From: Treponema sp.
GTDB lineage: Bacteria > Spirochaetota > Spirochaetia > Treponematales > Breznakiellaceae
DNA length: 7,718 nt
NCBI GenBank assembly: GCA_031258265.1
Contig: JAIRNB010000366.1
Span: forward strand, 1-7,718
Direction of reading: 5' to 3'
The number at the start of each line of letters is the position of its first letter. Positions within the stretch are counted from its first letter, which is position 1. The notes below the pieces were generated by a model, which saw only the letters and a program-made list of their open reading frames with translations, made no database searches and was not told the origin of the DNA. Positions 5,648 to 7,718 of this stretch are shown here, in pieces. A program made the translations under genes and the position numbers.

Positions 5648-5677
5648 ATAATATCATAAAGCATACCAGCTTGGCAA
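5648..5677 (-). promoter_or_regulatory. Sigma-70-type extended -10 promoter for the methyltransferase-like gene
   Basis: On the minus strand TTGCCA (5672-5677) and TATTAT (5648-5653) match the -35 and -10 consensus in 5 of 6 positions each, 18 nt apart. TG one base before the -10 makes an extended -10. Transcription would start near 5641 and leave a leader of nearly 60 nt, containing a small hairpin CCGGA-TGT-TCCGG (5612-5624) ahead of the ribosome site. This is the clearest promoter in the window. Confidence 0.6.
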
Positions 5678-5693
5678 GAACTTTTTGAAATTT

Positions 5694-5704
5694 CATGGGG
5701 CGAA
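5694..5704 (-). repeat. Partial copy of the intergenic CATGGGGCGAA motif
   Basis: CATGGGGCGAA at 5694-5704 equals 3502-3512, and nine of its bases (TGGGGCGAA) are also at 573-581. It lies 16 nt upstream of the -35 box of the methyltransferase-like gene and about 111 nt before its start codon, in the same relative orientation as the other copies. At 11 nt, chance remains possible. Confidence 0.3.
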
Positions 5705-5832
5705 ACGGTGTCAGTCACCATATTTTGCGCCACGTTTAACCGGGGCAGAGGCCCTCATCCTTTTTTTTGAATTTTTTCCCCGAAAACCCAAGCGCCGCGC
5801 GGGATCGCGCCCATATACAGGCGGAGGTATCT

Positions 5833-6942
5833 ATGACGCGAATCTTGTCACGGAAGCTCCTCTTTGGCCTCTGTGTTTTTCTTCCTTGGGTTTCCTGCGC
5901 CGGGGAGGAGGGGGCAGGAGAAGAGAGGGAATACGGAGAGATTATCGATTCGGGGGCCCTGGGGGAGGAATTGATCGCCGCCCTGGAAGATTTTGAAATC
6001 CGCCACGGCGGCCACTTTGATTCCAAGCTGGACCTGGGAATCTACTACCTTGCCCTTGGGGAAACGGAGCGGGCGAGGGATTACCTGCGCCGGGCGGAGA
6101 GGATTCTCCTGGACGGCGGGGGGAAAACTGTCTCCCGGAAGGAGGCTTATGCCCCGGCGCTGTACGGCGCCCTGGCCCAGGTATCTCTTGTCAGGAAGGA
6201 GTATCAGGCGGCCCTGGAATACATTGACAGGGCTATAGCGGCGGAGGGGGGTGATGAAAGGCGTTTCCATTTTTTGAAGGGTCATATCCTTGTTGCCGGG
6301 CGTGAGTACCGGGAGGCCCTGGATATTTTTGATGAACTCCTTGCCGGCAGTTCCGGCGGCCTTGGCGACGCCGGGGAGGAGGACCTGCGGGCCTATATGT
6401 TCCTCCTGGCCCAGGCGGAACGGCCTGTCGAAGCGGCGGCGGCCCTGGACCGCTATTTTTCGACCGGGGCTTTTTTCCCCGGCCTGGGCTATTTCGGCGC
6501 GGCGCTGTACCGGGCGGCGGGGGAAATGGAAAAGGCCGCCTGCGCCGCCTTTCTGGAGGGGGAGTACCGCTCGGGCTACGGGGGCTTTCAGGAACCCGGC
6601 GGCCTTGAATCCCCGGCGGGGGAAATGATTCCCGTCCCGGATGGGGGGCGGGGCGGCGAAGGGGAGGCGGAGCATTTTGCCGCCGAATATCTAAGGCTGA
6701 AAAACCTGATAAACGGCGGGGAAAATTTTACAAAAGACGAATTCCTCCGCCTGACGGGTCTGGAACCCTGTTTCCGCCTTTTCCCCAGCTTTTACTGGCA
6801 GCTCTGGATGGGGGCGCGGCTGGCATACCCCGATGACTACCAGTATTTCAGCGCCGCCTTGCAGAAGATCATCGCCCTGGACAAGGAGGGTCCCTTTGCC
6901 AAGAGGGCCTGGGAAGAACTTACCAGCCTTATGGGCTATTAG
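5833..6942 (+). CDS. TPR-repeat lipoprotein
   Basis: ATG at 5833 has GGAGG 5 nt upstream and gives 369 residues. The longer frame from TTG at 5767 lacks a ribosome site and would bury the signal peptide. Residues 1-21 are a lipoprotein signal: RKLLFGLCVFLPWVS, then Cys22, a loose lipobox (WVSC) of the kind spirochaetes tolerate. The mature protein begins with an acidic Gly/Glu linker. TPR-like helix pairs lie at about 63-95 (GIYYLALGETERARDYLRRA), 107-139 (QVSLVRKEYQAALEYIDRAI), 142-172 (HILVAGREYREALDIFDELL) and 185-212. A Gly/Pro-rich low-complexity linker lies at about 255-280, then an all-helical C-terminal region with FRLFPSFYWQLWMGARLAYP. It is probably an envelope-anchored scaffold; no enzymatic motif is seen. 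It is followed by a second TPR lipoprotein on the same strand with a 101-nt gap, so the pair may be one operon. Confidence 0.83.
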   Translation: MTRILSRKLLFGLCVFLPWVSCAGEEGAGEEREYGEIIDSGALGEELIAALEDFEIRHGGHFDSKLDLGIYYLALGETERARDYLRRAERILLDGGGKTVSRKEAYAPALYGALAQVSLVRKEYQAALEYIDRAIAAEGGDERRFHFLKGHILVAGREYREALDIFDELLAGSSGGLGDAGEEDLRAYMFLLAQAERPVEAAAALDRYFSTGAFFPGLGYFGAALYRAAGEMEKAACAAFLEGEYRSGYGGFQEPGGLESPAGEMIPVPDGGRGGEGEAEHFAAEYLRLKNLINGGENFTKDEFLRLTGLEPCFRLFPSFYWQLWMGARLAYPDDYQYFSAALQKIIALDKEGPFAKRAWEELTSLMGY

Positions 6943-6954
6943 CGCAGCCAAAAG

Positions 6955-7024
6955 ATTGCAGCGATAGCCCGGTTCCCTTTTGAAATTGTCGCGCAAGCGA
7001 CAACCATGAGGCGGAAATGCGCCC
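6955..7024 (+). repeat. Intergenic repeat unit ATTGCAGCGATAGCCCGGT...ATGCGCCC, copy 2
   Basis: The left block (6955-6973) and right block (7017-7024) are identical to those of copy 1 at 3776-3819. The interior is longer and different: a hairpin TTGTCGC-GCAA-GCGACAA (6986-7003) with a stable-type GCAA tetraloop, followed by GCGGAAAT. It ends 8 nt before the Shine-Dalgarno of the second lipoprotein and begins 12 nt after the stop of the first. If the pair is one transcript, the element lies inside the mRNA. Confidence 0.75.
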
Positions 7025-7043
7025 GGATCCATAAGGAGGAACT

Positions 7044-7718
7044 ATGAAGAAAGCCGGCGGGGGGAGAGGAGGGGCGGCCCTGCTGTGCCGGGGGATTCCG
7101 GCCCTGGTCCCGGTTCTGCTCCTGGCGGCCTGCGCTCCGGGGTCCGGGAGGAGGGACAGGGCGGAGGCGGCCTATGTGGCCGCCGCGGAAGCCTACGGTG
7201 AGGAACGTTTTGAGGAGGCTCTGAAATACGCGGGGGAGAGTCTGAAGATCGATCCCGGCTTTTACCAGGCCCGGCTTCTGGAGGGGAAGGTCCTCTTTTT
7301 CCTGAACCGCCCGGAGGAGGCGGAAAAAAACTTTGCCGCCCTCTGCGCCAAGCATCCCGAATACACCGAAGCGAGGATCTGGAATCTGCGCTGTCTGGTG
7401 CTGTCCCTGGGGAAACCCGGCGGAAGGGAGCTGGGGGAGATTCAGGGGGCCTTGGACCGGGAGCTTTCTTTTAACCCTTCGGACTGGAGGGTTCTCTACC
7501 TCTACGCCCTCCTGGCGGGAAATGCCGGGGATTGGGAAAAGAAGCTTTCCATGGGACGCCGGGCGGAAAACGCCTTGAGCGATTCCGCCAAACTCTACCT
7601 CGACATGGCTTTAAGCTGGCACAGCCTGGGACTGGAGGACCGGGCGGCGGGGGCCCTGGAAAAGGCCCGGATTGTGGCGGGGGGAAATATTTCCCTGGCC
7701 CGGCTGGCGGAAGGGACG
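7044..7718 (+). CDS. TPR-repeat lipoprotein, N-terminal part (partial)
   Basis: ATG at 7044 sits 3 nt after a perfect Shine-Dalgarno, AAGGAGGA (7033-7040). The frame is open to the right edge, giving 225 residues with no stop. The signal peptide has a basic N-terminus (MKKAGGGRGG) and a hydrophobic run (ALVPVLLLAAC) with a textbook lipobox LAAC, Cys30 being the lipidated residue. TPR-like pairs follow at about 41-71 (AYGEERFEEALKYAGESLKI), 72-105 (EGKVLFFLNRPEEAEKNFAA), 147-180 (LAGNAGDWEKKLSMGRRAE) and 181-213 (SWHSLGLEDRAAGALEKARI). It is similar in plan to the preceding lipoprotein, but sequence resemblance outside the TPR pattern is not obvious, so recent duplication is not supported. Function unknown; a protein-protein scaffold at the envelope is likely. 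Confidence 0.82.
   Translation, partial: MKKAGGGRGGAALLCRGIPALVPVLLLAACAPGSGRRDRAEAAYVAAAEAYGEERFEEALKYAGESLKIDPGFYQARLLEGKVLFFLNRPEEAEKNFAALCAKHPEYTEARIWNLRCLVLSLGKPGGRELGEIQGALDRELSFNPSDWRVLYLYALLAGNAGDWEKKLSMGRRAENALSDSAKLYLDMALSWHSLGLEDRAAGALEKARIVAGGNISLARLAEGT

Noticed and set aside
5584..5733. A 50-residue N-terminal extension of the methyltransferase-like protein starting at ATG 5733
   Set aside because: ATG 5583 has a proper AAGGAG, family similarity begins there, and a strong promoter (5648-5677) lies within the extension.
5848..6675. Long minus-strand open frame opposite the first TPR lipoprotein
   Set aside because: It is the antisense shadow of a GC-rich gene with strong codon bias; the plus-strand product has a ribosome site, signal peptide and TPR repeats.
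1..7718. tRNA, rRNA, insertion sequence or phage genes
   Set aside because: No cloverleaf, rRNA-like stretch, transposase motif or phage protein was seen on either strand.

Overview
The window reads as chromosomal DNA from a spirochaete, most likely a fairly GC-rich Treponema of the termite-gut type. This is inferred from gene content. A thymidylate kinase gene overlaps a Tyr/Trp-rich exported protein of a type I recall as conserved in treponemes (tmk and its neighbour in T. pallidum). There is also a TamB-like envelope protein and a pair of TPR lipoproteins, and the intergenic DNA carries many palindromic repeats. No search could be run, so the genus is a judgement.

Layout. 1-482 (minus): the N-terminal part of a TamB/AsmA-like membrane-anchored protein that runs off the left edge. 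483-699: an AT-rich divergent intergenic region with a well-placed 11-residue mini-ORF and one copy of a 19-nt repeat. 700-1958 (plus): tmk, with an odd P-loop, and a GTG-started exported protein that overlaps its stop codon. 1959-2060: a convergent gap. 2061-3383 (minus): an L-cysteine desulfidase/serine dehydratase-alpha-like iron-sulfur enzyme. 3384-3858: about 475 bp without a gene, holding a chain of six hairpins and two kinds of repeat. 3859-5583 (minus): a two-gene cluster of a uroporphyrinogen-decarboxylase-fold methyltransferase-like protein followed by a GntR/FCD regulator, with a strong sigma-70-type extended -10 promoter. 5833-7718 (plus): two consecutive TPR lipoproteins, the second cut by the right edge, separated by a second copy of the intergenic repeat.

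How the genes fit together. tmk (dTTP synthesis) and its overlapping neighbour are probably co-transcribed. The methyltransferase-like gene and the GntR regulator look like a small regulated catabolic unit. The ligand triad His-x-Cys plus a distal Cys suggests zinc-dependent methyl-transfer chemistry rather than heme synthesis, but no corrinoid protein lies in the window. The cysteine desulfidase would release pyruvate, ammonia and sulfide from cysteine. The two lipoproteins are probably envelope TPR scaffolds of unknown role.

I did not find a convincing new multi-gene system. The most unusual signals are the intergenic repeats, the missing Walker-A lysine in Tmk, and a short motif found in the same orientation about 90-120 nt upstream of three minus-strand genes.
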